This document shows, piece after piece, positions 1-6,615 of a DNA stretch of 7,909 bases; positions within the stretch are counted from its first letter, which is position 1; every line of letters starts with the position of its first letter. The DNA lies in the NCBI GenBank assembly GCA_030613705.1, contig JAUWLJ010000082.1, forward strand, positions 1-7,909, in the 5' to 3' direction. A program made the translations under genes and the position numbers. Under the pieces are notes generated by a model. That model ran no database searches, was not told the DNA's origin, and worked only from the letters and a program-made list of their open reading frames with translations. The stretch is from Chloroflexota bacterium. Lineage in GTDB: Bacteria; Chloroflexota; Anaerolineae; Anaerolineales; UBA4823.

Positions 1-816
1 CGGGCTGGACTGTGGGCCGTACCCCAAAACGCCGTTCTCTTCCGCCACACCGATCGCCCCGATAACCATCTGGGCAGGTCCAGTGAGTTGGGCGGCGCCA
101 GCCTGGACGTGTGTTTCTGCCGCGGCAGAAGCCAGGGCTACATCGCTGAATGAGCCAATATAATTGACATTTGCATCAATGTCTGCACGGGTAGCTGCTG
201 CACCGGCAACATATCCATCGACATACAGCTTGGCATCACCGGTTTCAATCGGTCCGACAACGCCGAGCACGCCGCTTTCGGATAAGGAGGCTGCGATCAC
301 ACCGTTCACATAACCGCCCTGTTCTGATCGGGCTTCATAAGCATAAACGTTGTTGATGCCTTGATCTGTGAATGTGTCGACTGTAGTTCCCCAAGCGAAG
401 CTGGTATCAGGAAAATCTGGGGCGATTTCTTGCAGCGATCCGCCGTACTGTGAGCCATGCGCGATCACAAGGTTGTAACCCTGGCTGGCATAATCTCGCA
501 ATGCAGCCGCGGCGTCATCGACGACAAACAAGTTTTCCGAGAAATCAAATTCGAAATTCTCAGCACCCATCTCGCTTTCGATCGCAGCCAGGGCATCATA
601 CATACTCTGGCTGAAAGCAAGGTCATTGATCGCGCTGGGCATCACGACAGCCACCCGGAATGGACCCTCTTGAACTTCAGGTGGAGGGGCTTCTTCTGCA
701 GGTTCAGTTTCAACAGCCTCCTCAGGGGGTTCCGCCGTTGGGGTTGCACCGCCGCAGGCACTGATTAATAACACAATCAGCAACACTAAACTTAACCATA
801 TAAAACTTTTATTCAT
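1..816 (-). CDS. BMP-family ABC transporter substrate-binding lipoprotein (3' end outside window)
   Basis: Extracytoplasmic solute-binding protein of the Bmp/PnrA/Med type, which in characterised cases binds nucleosides and delivers them to the membrane permeases. The frame is open from ATG at 816 to the window edge (272 codons seen; family members are usually about 330-400). Residues 5-20 form a hydrophobic signal segment ending in L-I-S-A-C, so signal peptidase II should cleave before Cys21, which would be lipidated. Residues 22-52 are a Pro/Glu/Thr-rich linker. The binding domain starts near 54 with RVAVVMP, then IND-LAF-SQS (63-71), which matches the family's DD-x-SF-NQS segment and keeps the aromatic at Phe68. 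Other family-like stretches are VVGPIETGD (186-194), the GYVAG segment (201-205) and TGPAQMVIGAIGVA (245-258). Start choice: AAGGA at 825-829 lies 8 bases upstream. It is the last seen gene of the transporter operon. The ligand is not determinable; nucleoside is the family default. Confidence 0.9.
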   Translation of the reverse strand, partial: MNKSFIWLSLVLLIVLLISACGGATPTAEPPEEAVETEPAEEAPPPEVQEGPFRVAVVMPSAINDLAFSQSMYDALAAIESEMGAENFEFDFSENLFVVDDAAAALRDYASQGYNLVIAHGSQYGGSLQEIAPDFPDTSFAWGTTVDTFTDQGINNVYAYEARSEQGGYVNGVIAASLSESGVLGVVGPIETGDAKLYVDGYVAGAAATRADIDANVNYIGSFSDVALASAAAETHVQAGAAQLTGPAQMVIGAIGVAEENGVLGYGPQSSP

Positions 817-952
817 TTTCTTCTTCCTTTCCTTATTTTAATATCCTGCATGGGATTAGCAAACTCATTTGTGATTATTTATTTTTTTCGAATGGTACCA
901 TCACCTCCTCTCGTTATTTCCGTTATTATTTATTCATCAAAAACGATAAAGC
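817..952 (-). other. AT-rich intergenic leader before the binding-protein gene
   Basis: A 136-base gap between the last permease and the lipoprotein gene. It is much richer in A and T than the genes beside it. I see no GC-rich hairpin with a T-run, so no intrinsic terminator, and no convincing -35/-10 pair. It contains a perfect Shine-Dalgarno complement (listed separately) and a usable ribosome site for the lipoprotein at 825-829. The likeliest role is a leader or RNA-processing segment that lets the binding protein be made at a different level from the permeases. This is inference. Confidence 0.5.
900..909 (-). promoter_or_regulatory. Perfect Shine-Dalgarno complement without a clear gene
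   Basis: On the minus strand this reads AGGAGGTGAT, a full match to the complement of the conserved 16S rRNA 3' tail. The only nearby ATG (899-901) overlaps its last bases, too close for normal initiation, and would give an 8-residue peptide (MVPFEKNK) stopping at 875-877. The lipoprotein start is 84 bases further on and has its own ribosome site. Possible roles are a ribosome standby site, a leader peptide, or a remnant of a lost start. Confidence 0.4.
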
Positions 953-1885
953 CTACCCACCCCGCTCGTACGGTTTCGTTAGGGCAGATGGCGGGCGAAC
1001 CCTCTGCACCGCGATGACCAATGCCAGAATAGTAAGCACATATGGCATCATGACAGCGATATCCGATGGTATCGGGATGTTGAGTACCTGTACCCAAAGC
1101 TGTAAGGCGTTGACCATGCTGAAGATCAAAGAACCAACTAGGACACCCAATGGGCGCCAGCCCCCAAAATAGACCAGCGCAACAGCGATAAATCCAAGAC
1201 CACTGGTTAAATTCTGTTGGAACACATTCAGTAAGGCGATCGAGAGTGAGGCGCCAGCGATACCAGACATCACACCGCCAAATATTTGGGTGAAATAACG
1301 CACTCCGCTTACACTCACACCAAGCGTATCTGCCGCCTCTGGATTCTCTCCAACGGCGCGGATTTTAAGACCCAGGGTGGTCTTGCTGAGCACAAACCAG
1401 GAAACGGGCACCATGATATATGCGAAATATACCAGTAAATTCTGTTGAAAAAAAATTTCGCCGAGGATGGGGATATCACTCAAGAAAGGGATATATATCG
1501 AGGAAAAACCACTCACAATTTCAACCGTGCCCAAGGTTTTCCGAAAGAGCAACTCGCTCATCCCCAGACCAAACAAGTATATCCCAATTCCGCTGATACC
1601 TTGCTGTGCCTTCAAGGTGACGCTGATGACAGCAACAGCTAACCCCATTATCCCACCGACGATTATTGCTGCTAATAAACCCAGCCACAGATTCTCGGTG
1701 ATAAAGGTCGTATAAAATGCTGCGAAAGCACCCAACAACATAATGCCCTCAACCCCCAGGTTGAGCACTCCGCTTTTCTGTCCGAAAGTCTCTCCGAGGG
1801 AGGCAAATAAATAGGGAGTGGAAAGACGGATTCCAGATGCCAGGATACCCACCAAAACAGTTGTGGTGAACAGTTCTGCTATCAA
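953..1885 (-). CDS. Nucleoside-type ABC permease, Q-type subunit (second pair)
   Basis: Inner-membrane permease of the BPD_transp_2 superfamily (simple sugar/nucleoside/branched-chain amino acid), of the shorter YufQ/NupC-like class. It is 310 residues, almost entirely hydrophobic segments. The class signature is intact: GETFGQKSGVLNLGVEGIMLLGAF (31-54 region; key residues G31, E32, N42, G44, E46, G47). GENPEAADTLGV at 179-190 is the conserved cytoplasmic motif, and a glycine-rich segment follows (GLGFIAVALVYFGGWRPLG, about 229-247). The start is TTG at 1885, since no other start lies near the N-terminus and GGAGG (1893-1897) sits 7 bases upstream. It overlaps the preceding permease by four bases (TTGA), implying translational coupling. 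It should form a channel heterodimer with the 1882-3015 product. Substrate unknown; nucleoside by family. Confidence 0.9.
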   Translation of the reverse strand: MIAELFTTTVLVGILASGIRLSTPYLFASLGETFGQKSGVLNLGVEGIMLLGAFAAFYTTFITENLWLGLLAAIIVGGIMGLAVAVISVTLKAQQGISGIGIYLFGLGMSELLFRKTLGTVEIVSGFSSIYIPFLSDIPILGEIFFQQNLLVYFAYIMVPVSWFVLSKTTLGLKIRAVGENPEAADTLGVSVSGVRYFTQIFGGVMSGIAGASLSIALLNVFQQNLTSGLGFIAVALVYFGGWRPLGVLVGSLIFSMVNALQLWVQVLNIPIPSDIAVMMPYVLTILALVIAVQRVRPPSALTKPYERGG

Positions 1886-3015
1886 GTTGGCACCTCCGCT
1901 TCTGAGGAGATTGTCACCTCACCAACAACTTCCGCTTCACGTCTGCGAGCCAAGCGTCGGCGCCAATAATCGGCGCTGACAACGAAGACCACCACCAATC
2001 CATTCAAGGCGATAATAAACGATGAAGGCACCTGCATGACACGTTGAAGTTTATTCGCTCCGACGATCAACGCGCCGAACAAGAATGAAGCGGGGATGGC
2101 GCCTAAAGGATGCAGCTGTCCAAACAAAGCCACTACTATGCCATTAAATCCTGCACTCCCGGTAAAACCCGTTGCCGAACCATCGGTAAACATTCTATGA
2201 TGCAGCCCGTAAACCTGGATCGCACCTGCTAATCCACAAAATGCTCCGCTGAGTAGCATAGATAAGACAATATGCCTGGGTACATTGATACCCGCATAAC
2301 GGGAAGCGTTCGGGTTCAGACCAACAGCCCGAATGCGGTATCCAACGACTGTACGCCATAAGAATATGAACACCAGAAATGCCGCGATGATCGCCAATCC
2401 AGTTCCCAAATGTAAACGTGTTGGAATCAATCGCGGCAGGTCAAATGCCGCGCTTAAGCGTGCTGTCTGGGGGATGCGGGAGGCTGACTCAAGCTGCACA
2501 GGGTCAATCATCGGTCCACGCAGTAAATAATTCATCCCCTGAACAGCAATGGCGTTCATCATGATCGTGCTCAGGATCTCATTCACGTTAAAATACGCTT
2601 TGAGTAACCCTGGAATAGCACCCCAGGCCCCACCGGCGAAAAATCCGACCAGTAATGCCAGCGGGATGAGCAAATAACCTGGCATGTTTGGATTGGATAG
2701 TCCTACTAAAGTTGAGGCCACCGCACCTAAGAGCAGCTGGCCTTCACCGCCAATATTGATGACTCCACCACGGAAAGCGATACAAATCCCCAAGGCAACC
2801 AGAAGTAATGGTGTGGCTTTGACCAAGGTATCCGCCACGGCGTTAGTGCTGCCAAATGCTCCTTCAAGAAGGGCACCATACGCCACAACCGGGTTTGCAT
2901 CAAAAACCATCAACATAACAGCACCAACACCCAGGGCTGCCAACGTCGCTATGAACGGCAGCAAGATGTCAAATGCTCGCAATATTTTGGGATGCTTTGA
3001 GTAGAAATCTTGCAT
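1882..3015 (-). CDS. Nucleoside-type ABC permease, P-type subunit (second pair)
   Basis: Longer, YufP/NupB-like class of BPD_transp_2 permease, 377 residues, inner membrane. After a short basic N-terminus there are about nine or ten hydrophobic segments. Class motifs seen: FRGGVINIGGEGQLLLGAV (81-99), NEILSTIMMN (145-154), which is the typical E-x-ST-x-M-x-N signature of nucleoside permease P subunits, AVGLNPNASRYAGI (230-243), and GFTGSAGFNGIVVALFG (283-299). The C-terminus (351-377) is a basic then acidic cytoplasmic tail, WRRRLARRRE followed by Glu/Val-rich residues. The start is ATG at 3015, 11 bases after the previous gene; only a distant GAGGA precedes it, so initiation may rely on translating ribosomes. 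It ends in a four-base overlap with the 953-1885 gene, its presumed heterodimer partner. It is a paralogue of the 3994-5037 product. Confidence 0.9.
   Translation of the reverse strand: MQDFYSKHPKILRAFDILLPFIATLAALGVGAVMLMVFDANPVVAYGALLEGAFGSTNAVADTLVKATPLLLVALGICIAFRGGVINIGGEGQLLLGAVASTLVGLSNPNMPGYLLIPLALLVGFFAGGAWGAIPGLLKAYFNVNEILSTIMMNAIAVQGMNYLLRGPMIDPVQLESASRIPQTARLSAAFDLPRLIPTRLHLGTGLAIIAAFLVFIFLWRTVVGYRIRAVGLNPNASRYAGINVPRHIVLSMLLSGAFCGLAGAIQVYGLHHRMFTDGSATGFTGSAGFNGIVVALFGQLHPLGAIPASFLFGALIVGANKLQRVMQVPSSFIIALNGLVVVFVVSADYWRRRLARRREAEVVGEVTISSEAEVPT
1893..1897 (-). promoter_or_regulatory. Ribosome binding site deciding a TTG start
   Basis: GGAGG on the minus strand, 7 bases before the TTG at 1883-1885. 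It lies inside the end of the preceding permease gene. With no ATG or GTG nearby in frame, this site supports TTG as the true start of the 953-1885 gene. Confidence 0.75.
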
Positions 3016-3026
3016 TGTCTAGAGTT

Positions 3027-4004
3027 CTAATCCTCGACGAAAGTCGATCCTAGAGCTTGCGGCGGGCTTATTCTAAGCATCCGCTGCAACGGTCGCTGTA
3101 AGGATTTCGGTACGATCATGATCACTCGCTCGGTAAAATCGCTGCCAACCAGCAGCAACACCAGGATCATCAACACCCACGGGATGGCATTAAAGGCCAC
3201 CACAGATACTTCTGGAAATGTCCTCTGCAGGTAGGTTGCCAATGCTTTAGTGGCCCCAAACAACAAAGCGCCAAACATGCCTCGGATTGGCGACCAACCT
3301 CCAAATATGACGATCGCCAGGACGATCCAACCTAATCCACGGGTGATACCTTCTGACCACCCGATCTTGATATTCAAAGAATAAGAGGCTCCGGCGATGC
3401 CAACCAGCGCCCCCCCGATAATGGTATACAAGTATCGCTGAAAGTTGATACCCACGCCACGGGCGAATCCTGCCTCAGGTCGATCACCAGCACTGCGCAA
3501 ACGGAGACCCGGCTGGGTGCGAAACAACCAGAACCAGGTGACTGCGACGAGGATAAAGGCAAAATATACCACTGCATTCTGGTTGAAGAAAATGGGGCCG
3601 ATAATGGGAATATCTTTCAATATGGGGATCGCGTAATGCTTGACGACAGGTCCGGGGATACGAGTGTAATTTTGACCTAGAAATGCACTTAAGTCGTCTC
3701 CTAACAAGGTTAACACAAAACCGATCGCGAATTGGCTTTGGCGCAGGCGAATACTGCCAAAGGCGACAATGAAAGCAAAAAAAGCGCCGATAGCCATGGC
3801 AGCCAAAAAACCAATCCAAACACTATCGGACTCAAAAGCAACAATAAAACCGGTCATGGCGGCCATCAACATGGTGCCATCCAGTGATAGATTGACAATT
3901 CCCGATCGCTCCGTCAAGATTTCACCACAGACGGCAATGATCAGTGGCGTGGAAACGAGCACAACAGAAGCAAGAGTAAGAATTATTGGGCTGCTATCCA
4001 TCAT
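3027..4004 (-). CDS. Nucleoside-type ABC permease, Q-type subunit (first pair, diverged motif)
   Basis: Q-type inner-membrane permease, 325 residues, paralogous to the 953-1885 product. Both share GE(T/I)-x-x-x-(K/R)SG(V/I)(L/V)NL near 27-39, an NQN-VVYFAF segment (141-150), GIAGAS (202-207) and the GLGWIVLAIVIFGGWSP segment (223-239). The membrane signature has drifted: VNLSLDGTMLMAA (37-49) where the usual residues would be N-I-G-L-E-G and M-G-A. The cytoplasmic motif reads SAGDRPEAGFARGV (171-184) instead of GENPEAA. A longer frame starts at 4058, but ATG at 4004 (or the adjacent ATG at 4001) is preferred because AAGGA at 4007-4011 precedes it; spacing favours 4001 slightly. It overlaps the end of the 3994-5037 gene by 11 bases. 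It probably pairs with that product in the channel. Confidence 0.88.
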   Translation of the reverse strand: MMDSSPIILTLASVVLVSTPLIIAVCGEILTERSGIVNLSLDGTMLMAAMTGFIVAFESDSVWIGFLAAMAIGAFFAFIVAFGSIRLRQSQFAIGFVLTLLGDDLSAFLGQNYTRIPGPVVKHYAIPILKDIPIIGPIFFNQNAVVYFAFILVAVTWFWLFRTQPGLRLRSAGDRPEAGFARGVGINFQRYLYTIIGGALVGIAGASYSLNIKIGWSEGITRGLGWIVLAIVIFGGWSPIRGMFGALLFGATKALATYLQRTFPEVSVVAFNAIPWVLMILVLLLVGSDFTERVIMIVPKSLQRPLQRMLRISPPQALGSTFVED

Positions 4005-5037
4005 CGTCCTTCTTACGAAAGATACCGAGCTTAGCCCAATCGCCAAATAATAAGACAAATAAAACCATCAGCTCGGTTAGTATGCCACCCAGCGATGAGT
4101 GCAATTGGGTCCGCAATTGAAGTGTGATACTGCCACTGAGCACCGCAGAGAAGAATAGGGCGATTGGGGGCACGAGGAACATGCGATAATTTGCCAGCAT
4201 CACCACCATCAGGGCCATGAAGCCGATCCCTCCGGAGATACTCTGCCGTAAACTATCAAACCAGCTCAACGTGCGAACCGCGCCGCCCAGACCAGCCAGT
4301 GCTCCACAGAACATCATCGCCAGGATCATTTCCCGTTCGCTGGATACCCCCAACAGAAACGCTGAGCGCAAATTCACCCCGATGGCTTTTAGTTTCAATC
4401 CCCAGAATGTACCTCGCAAGGCGATAACCACTAATATGAATGCAATCACCGCCAGGATCAATGATAATGGACTGAAGCGGGAATTTGCGAACAGGGGCAA
4501 CAGCGCGGATGGCTGAAATGGTGCCGTGCCTCTGAAAGTTCCACCCTCAGGAGGCTGCCAAGGTCCCGAGATAAGATAGTTGGTGAGAATAATGGCAATA
4601 CTGTTGAGCGCCAGACCACTGAAGATCTCGTGGATATTACCTCGGGTCTTTAACACAGCAGAAAGTGCAGCCCAAAGCGCTCCACCTAACATCGCTGCCA
4701 CAATTTCAATGGGGATCAAAACAGCGGATGGTGCTTCTAGATTCAATGCTACCCAGGAGGCCGCGACAGCCCCCATCACGATTTGCCCTTCGATCCCAAT
4801 ATTCCACAAACCAGCTTTGAAGGTGATCAATAGGCCTGTTGAGCTGAGCAATAGCGGCACCCAAAATGCCAAAACACTGAGTGTTTTCGATTGGTCTCCA
4901 AAAGCCCCCTGATACATAGCCTGGAAAGCTTCAAAAGGGGCTGCACCGAATAGAAAGAGCAGCAGGGAGGTCACCACCAGGGCTCCCGCGATCGGTACGG
5001 CAGGCCATACCCAACGGAACCAGCGACTGGTATTCAC
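3994..5037 (-). CDS. Nucleoside-type ABC permease, P-type subunit (first pair)
   Basis: P-type (YufP/NupB-like) inner-membrane permease, 347 residues, with about ten hydrophobic segments (for example 11-31, 58-75, 105-128, 189-209, 266-284, 315-332). Motifs: FKAGLWNIGIEGQIVMGAVA (73-92), NIHEIFSGLALN (134-145), which replaces the more usual E-I-x-S-T-x-M-x-N, and AIGVNLRSAFLLGV (218-231), where the usual G-x-N-P proline is Leu. A short charged tail (KKDDDG) ends the protein. The start is GTG at 5037, overlapping the ATPase stop as GTGA, with GGAGG (5044-5048) six bases upstream. Expected partners are the ATPase upstream and the Q-type permease downstream. It is the same class as the 1882-3015 product but clearly diverged from it, so the duplication is not recent. 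Substrate unknown. Confidence 0.9.
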   Translation of the reverse strand: MNTSRWFRWVWPAVPIAGALVVTSLLLFLFGAAPFEAFQAMYQGAFGDQSKTLSVLAFWVPLLLSSTGLLITFKAGLWNIGIEGQIVMGAVAASWVALNLEAPSAVLIPIEIVAAMLGGALWAALSAVLKTRGNIHEIFSGLALNSIAIILTNYLISGPWQPPEGGTFRGTAPFQPSALLPLFANSRFSPLSLILAVIAFILVVIALRGTFWGLKLKAIGVNLRSAFLLGVSSEREMILAMMFCGALAGLGGAVRTLSWFDSLRQSISGGIGFMALMVVMLANYRMFLVPPIALFFSAVLSGSITLQLRTQLHSSLGGILTELMVLFVLLFGDWAKLGIFRKKDDDG

Positions 5038-6497
5038 GCCTGTCCTCCGATCAAGTGTCCAATTTCCTCGACACTGGTATTTACGGTCTCGAGAACACGT
5101 GACATATTGCCACCGGAAAAGACCGCGATGCGGTCGCTGCGCTCGAAAATTTCATCCAGGTCGGAGGACATGAACAGAATCGCAGTACCACCCTCCCGGC
5201 GGTGGTTAAGCTGATCCCAAATCCAATTGGATGAACGCACGTCCAATCCTCGCGTTGGGTTTTCGAGCAAAATTGATTTTTGATTATCTCTCAACAGCGC
5301 AAAGAGCAGCCTTTGTTGATTACCACCGGATAACTCATCAGCAGTCGAGTCAGGTCTGCCAACGATCTGGAATTGCTCTATCTTAGTTTCCGTTATCGCA
5401 AATAACACCTTCCTATTGATGAAGAAGCTGTGCTTAGGCTTGGCCAGCTCGACATGTTCCTCTATGGTTAACCCAGCGACCAAACCCTCCTCCAAACGAC
5501 CGTCCGCGACGTATCCAACACCAGCGTTTTGCATCCGGTGATAAGGCCAGCTGCTGACATCCTGACCATCAAGCAGGATCTTTCCGTGGTCTGGCTGGAG
5601 CAATCCAGCACAGGCTTGCAAAACCAAACGCTGCCCACTGCCTTCCAACCCTGCAAATCCAAATATCTCCCCTTGCCTGATCGTCAGGTTGATATCCTTA
5701 ATGGTCAATCTGTAGGTCGGGACTCGCAGATCGATCAACTCAAGGACAACCTCACCGAGGTCAAAATCCGGTCGTGCACTCCGTTCGGGGACCTGTCCAA
5801 ACATCATCTTGACTAATTTCTCATTCGGACAGGGGATATCCGTCTGGCCAACCAGCTTTCCCCGCTGCAATACCAGCGCCTCGTCGCACAATTCCTGAAC
5901 TTCATCCAGTTTATGTGAGACCAGGATCAGGGTTTTGCCCTCCTCTCTGGCTAGCTTACGCATTGAACCAAAAAGTACTTCTTTTTGCTCTGCACTGATG
6001 CCAGTGGTTGGTTCATCCAGGATTAGCACCTGTGCTCCGCCGACTAAGAGACGGGCCAGCTCGAGCTGTTGTCGCTCTCCCAGAGATAAATTCTCTATCC
6101 TGGATTGCAGATCGAGCTCAAAGCCAAAGCGTGCAGTCATTTCCTGCAGCTCATGGCTGGCATTTTTATAATCGAGAACAATCCGCTGGTCGCGACCTAA
6201 CAAATAGTTGTCATTCACGCTGAATGCAGGTACATCCAGGGGATCCTGGTAAAGCATCCCGATGCCTTTGCCCAATGCATCCGCAGGGGACGAGAAGTGT
6301 TGGATTTGGTCATCGAATAAGATCTCCCCCGTATCAGGTGGCTGGTAACCTGACAATATTTTCATCAACGTGCTTTTTCCAGCCCCATTCTCCCCTAAGA
6401 GTCCATAAATACGTCCACCCTCAAGGACTAGGTTGATGCCGTCGTTTGCTTTTACGGGACCAAAATACTTGCGAATGTCTCGCAGTTCGATGCGCAT
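5034..6497 (-). CDS. Nucleoside/sugar-type ABC transporter ATPase with two fused nucleotide-binding domains
   Basis: Cytoplasmic energy-coupling subunit of the RbsA/MglA/YufO (NupA) type, 487 residues (family about 500). Domain 1: Walker A GENGAGKST (35-43), Q-loop Gln84, signature LSLGE (137-141), Walker B VLILDE (157-162), switch His195 in LVSHKLDEV. Domain 2: a degenerate Walker A, GLEGSGQR (283-290) with no Lys-Ser/Thr, signature LSGGNQQ (389-395), Walker B position SILLEN (408-413) with Asn413 where the catalytic Glu would be, and Ser445 at the switch-His position. A degenerate second P-loop is usual for this family, so one site per dimer is expected to hydrolyse ATP. It is the only ATPase in view and would have to serve all four permeases. 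ATG at 6497 is the only start possible, because an in-frame TAA lies four codons upstream. No Shine-Dalgarno sequence is visible before it. Confidence 0.95.
   Translation of the reverse strand: MRIELRDIRKYFGPVKANDGINLVLEGGRIYGLLGENGAGKSTLMKILSGYQPPDTGEILFDDQIQHFSSPADALGKGIGMLYQDPLDVPAFSVNDNYLLGRDQRIVLDYKNASHELQEMTARFGFELDLQSRIENLSLGERQQLELARLLVGGAQVLILDEPTTGISAEQKEVLFGSMRKLAREEGKTLILVSHKLDEVQELCDEALVLQRGKLVGQTDIPCPNEKLVKMMFGQVPERSARPDFDLGEVVLELIDLRVPTYRLTIKDINLTIRQGEIFGFAGLEGSGQRLVLQACAGLLQPDHGKILLDGQDVSSWPYHRMQNAGVGYVADGRLEEGLVAGLTIEEHVELAKPKHSFFINRKVLFAITETKIEQFQIVGRPDSTADELSGGNQQRLLFALLRDNQKSILLENPTRGLDVRSSNWIWDQLNHRREGGTAILFMSSDLDEIFERSDRIAVFSGGNMSRVLETVNTSVEEIGHLIGGQA
5044..5048 (-). promoter_or_regulatory. 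Ribosome binding site for a GTG start
   Basis: GGAGG on the minus strand within the last codons of the ATPase gene, six bases before GTG at 5035-5037. It supports the GTG start of the first permease and coupling through the GTGA overlap. Confidence 0.7.
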
Positions 6498-6615
6498 ATT
6501 GGATTTGAATTAGTTAACTGGTCCTAGCAGGTTTTCCTTATTTTACCCGTTTCGTCTTATAATAAATACTAATTTTCATATGACATAAGTCCTCATCCTT
6601 TAGAAAATTAGTCTA
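6498..6615 (-). other. AT-rich gap between carbamate kinase and ATPase genes
   Basis: A 118-base non-coding gap, the only sizeable break between the metabolic genes and the transporter genes. It is AT-rich and carries a 10-bp inverted repeat (separate entry) and -10-like stretches around 6556-6564, without a convincing -35. No GC-rich terminator hairpin is visible. It may hold a promoter or operator that lets the transporter be expressed apart from the enzymes, but a promoter cannot be assigned from sequence alone. Confidence 0.45.
6568..6612. repeat. 10-bp perfect inverted repeat, 25-base spacer
   Basis: Arms ACTAATTTTC (6568-6577) and GAAAATTAGT (6603-6612) are exact reverse complements. 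The centres are 35 bases apart. The element lies wholly in the gap just after the carbamate kinase stop codon. It could be a pair of operator half-sites, or an AT-only stem with a 25-base loop. It is not a classical terminator: the stem is weak and no T-run directly follows. Confidence 0.5.

Noticed and set aside
457..768. Plus-strand open frame of 103 codons
   Set aside because: It lies wholly opposite the lipoprotein gene, has no family-like motifs, and its length fits the codon bias of the opposite frame.
892..901. Perfect 10-bp palindrome ATGGTACCAT, resembling a GntR-type or similar operator
   Set aside because: A 10-bp palindrome is expected several times by chance in a window of this size. 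It overlaps the strong ribosome-site sequence, and no regulator gene is in view to link it to.
900..911. Plus-strand ATCACCTCCT resembling the 3' end of 16S rRNA
   Set aside because: Flanking bases do not match rRNA (no GGCTGG before it) and no rRNA body precedes it; it is better read as a minus-strand Shine-Dalgarno complement.
817..952. Intrinsic terminator after the last permease
   Set aside because: No GC-rich stem followed by a T-run is present on the minus strand.
3484..3819. Minus-strand 111-codon frame inside the first Q-type permease
   Set aside because: Out of frame with a well-supported permease and lacking its hydrophobic pattern; rich in Arg, Cys and His as shifted frames often are.
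3027..4058. Longer 343-residue version of the first Q-type permease
   Set aside because: The extra 18 N-terminal residues would overlap the preceding gene by 65 bases and no ribosome site precedes 4058, whereas AAGGA precedes the ATG pair at 4004/4001.
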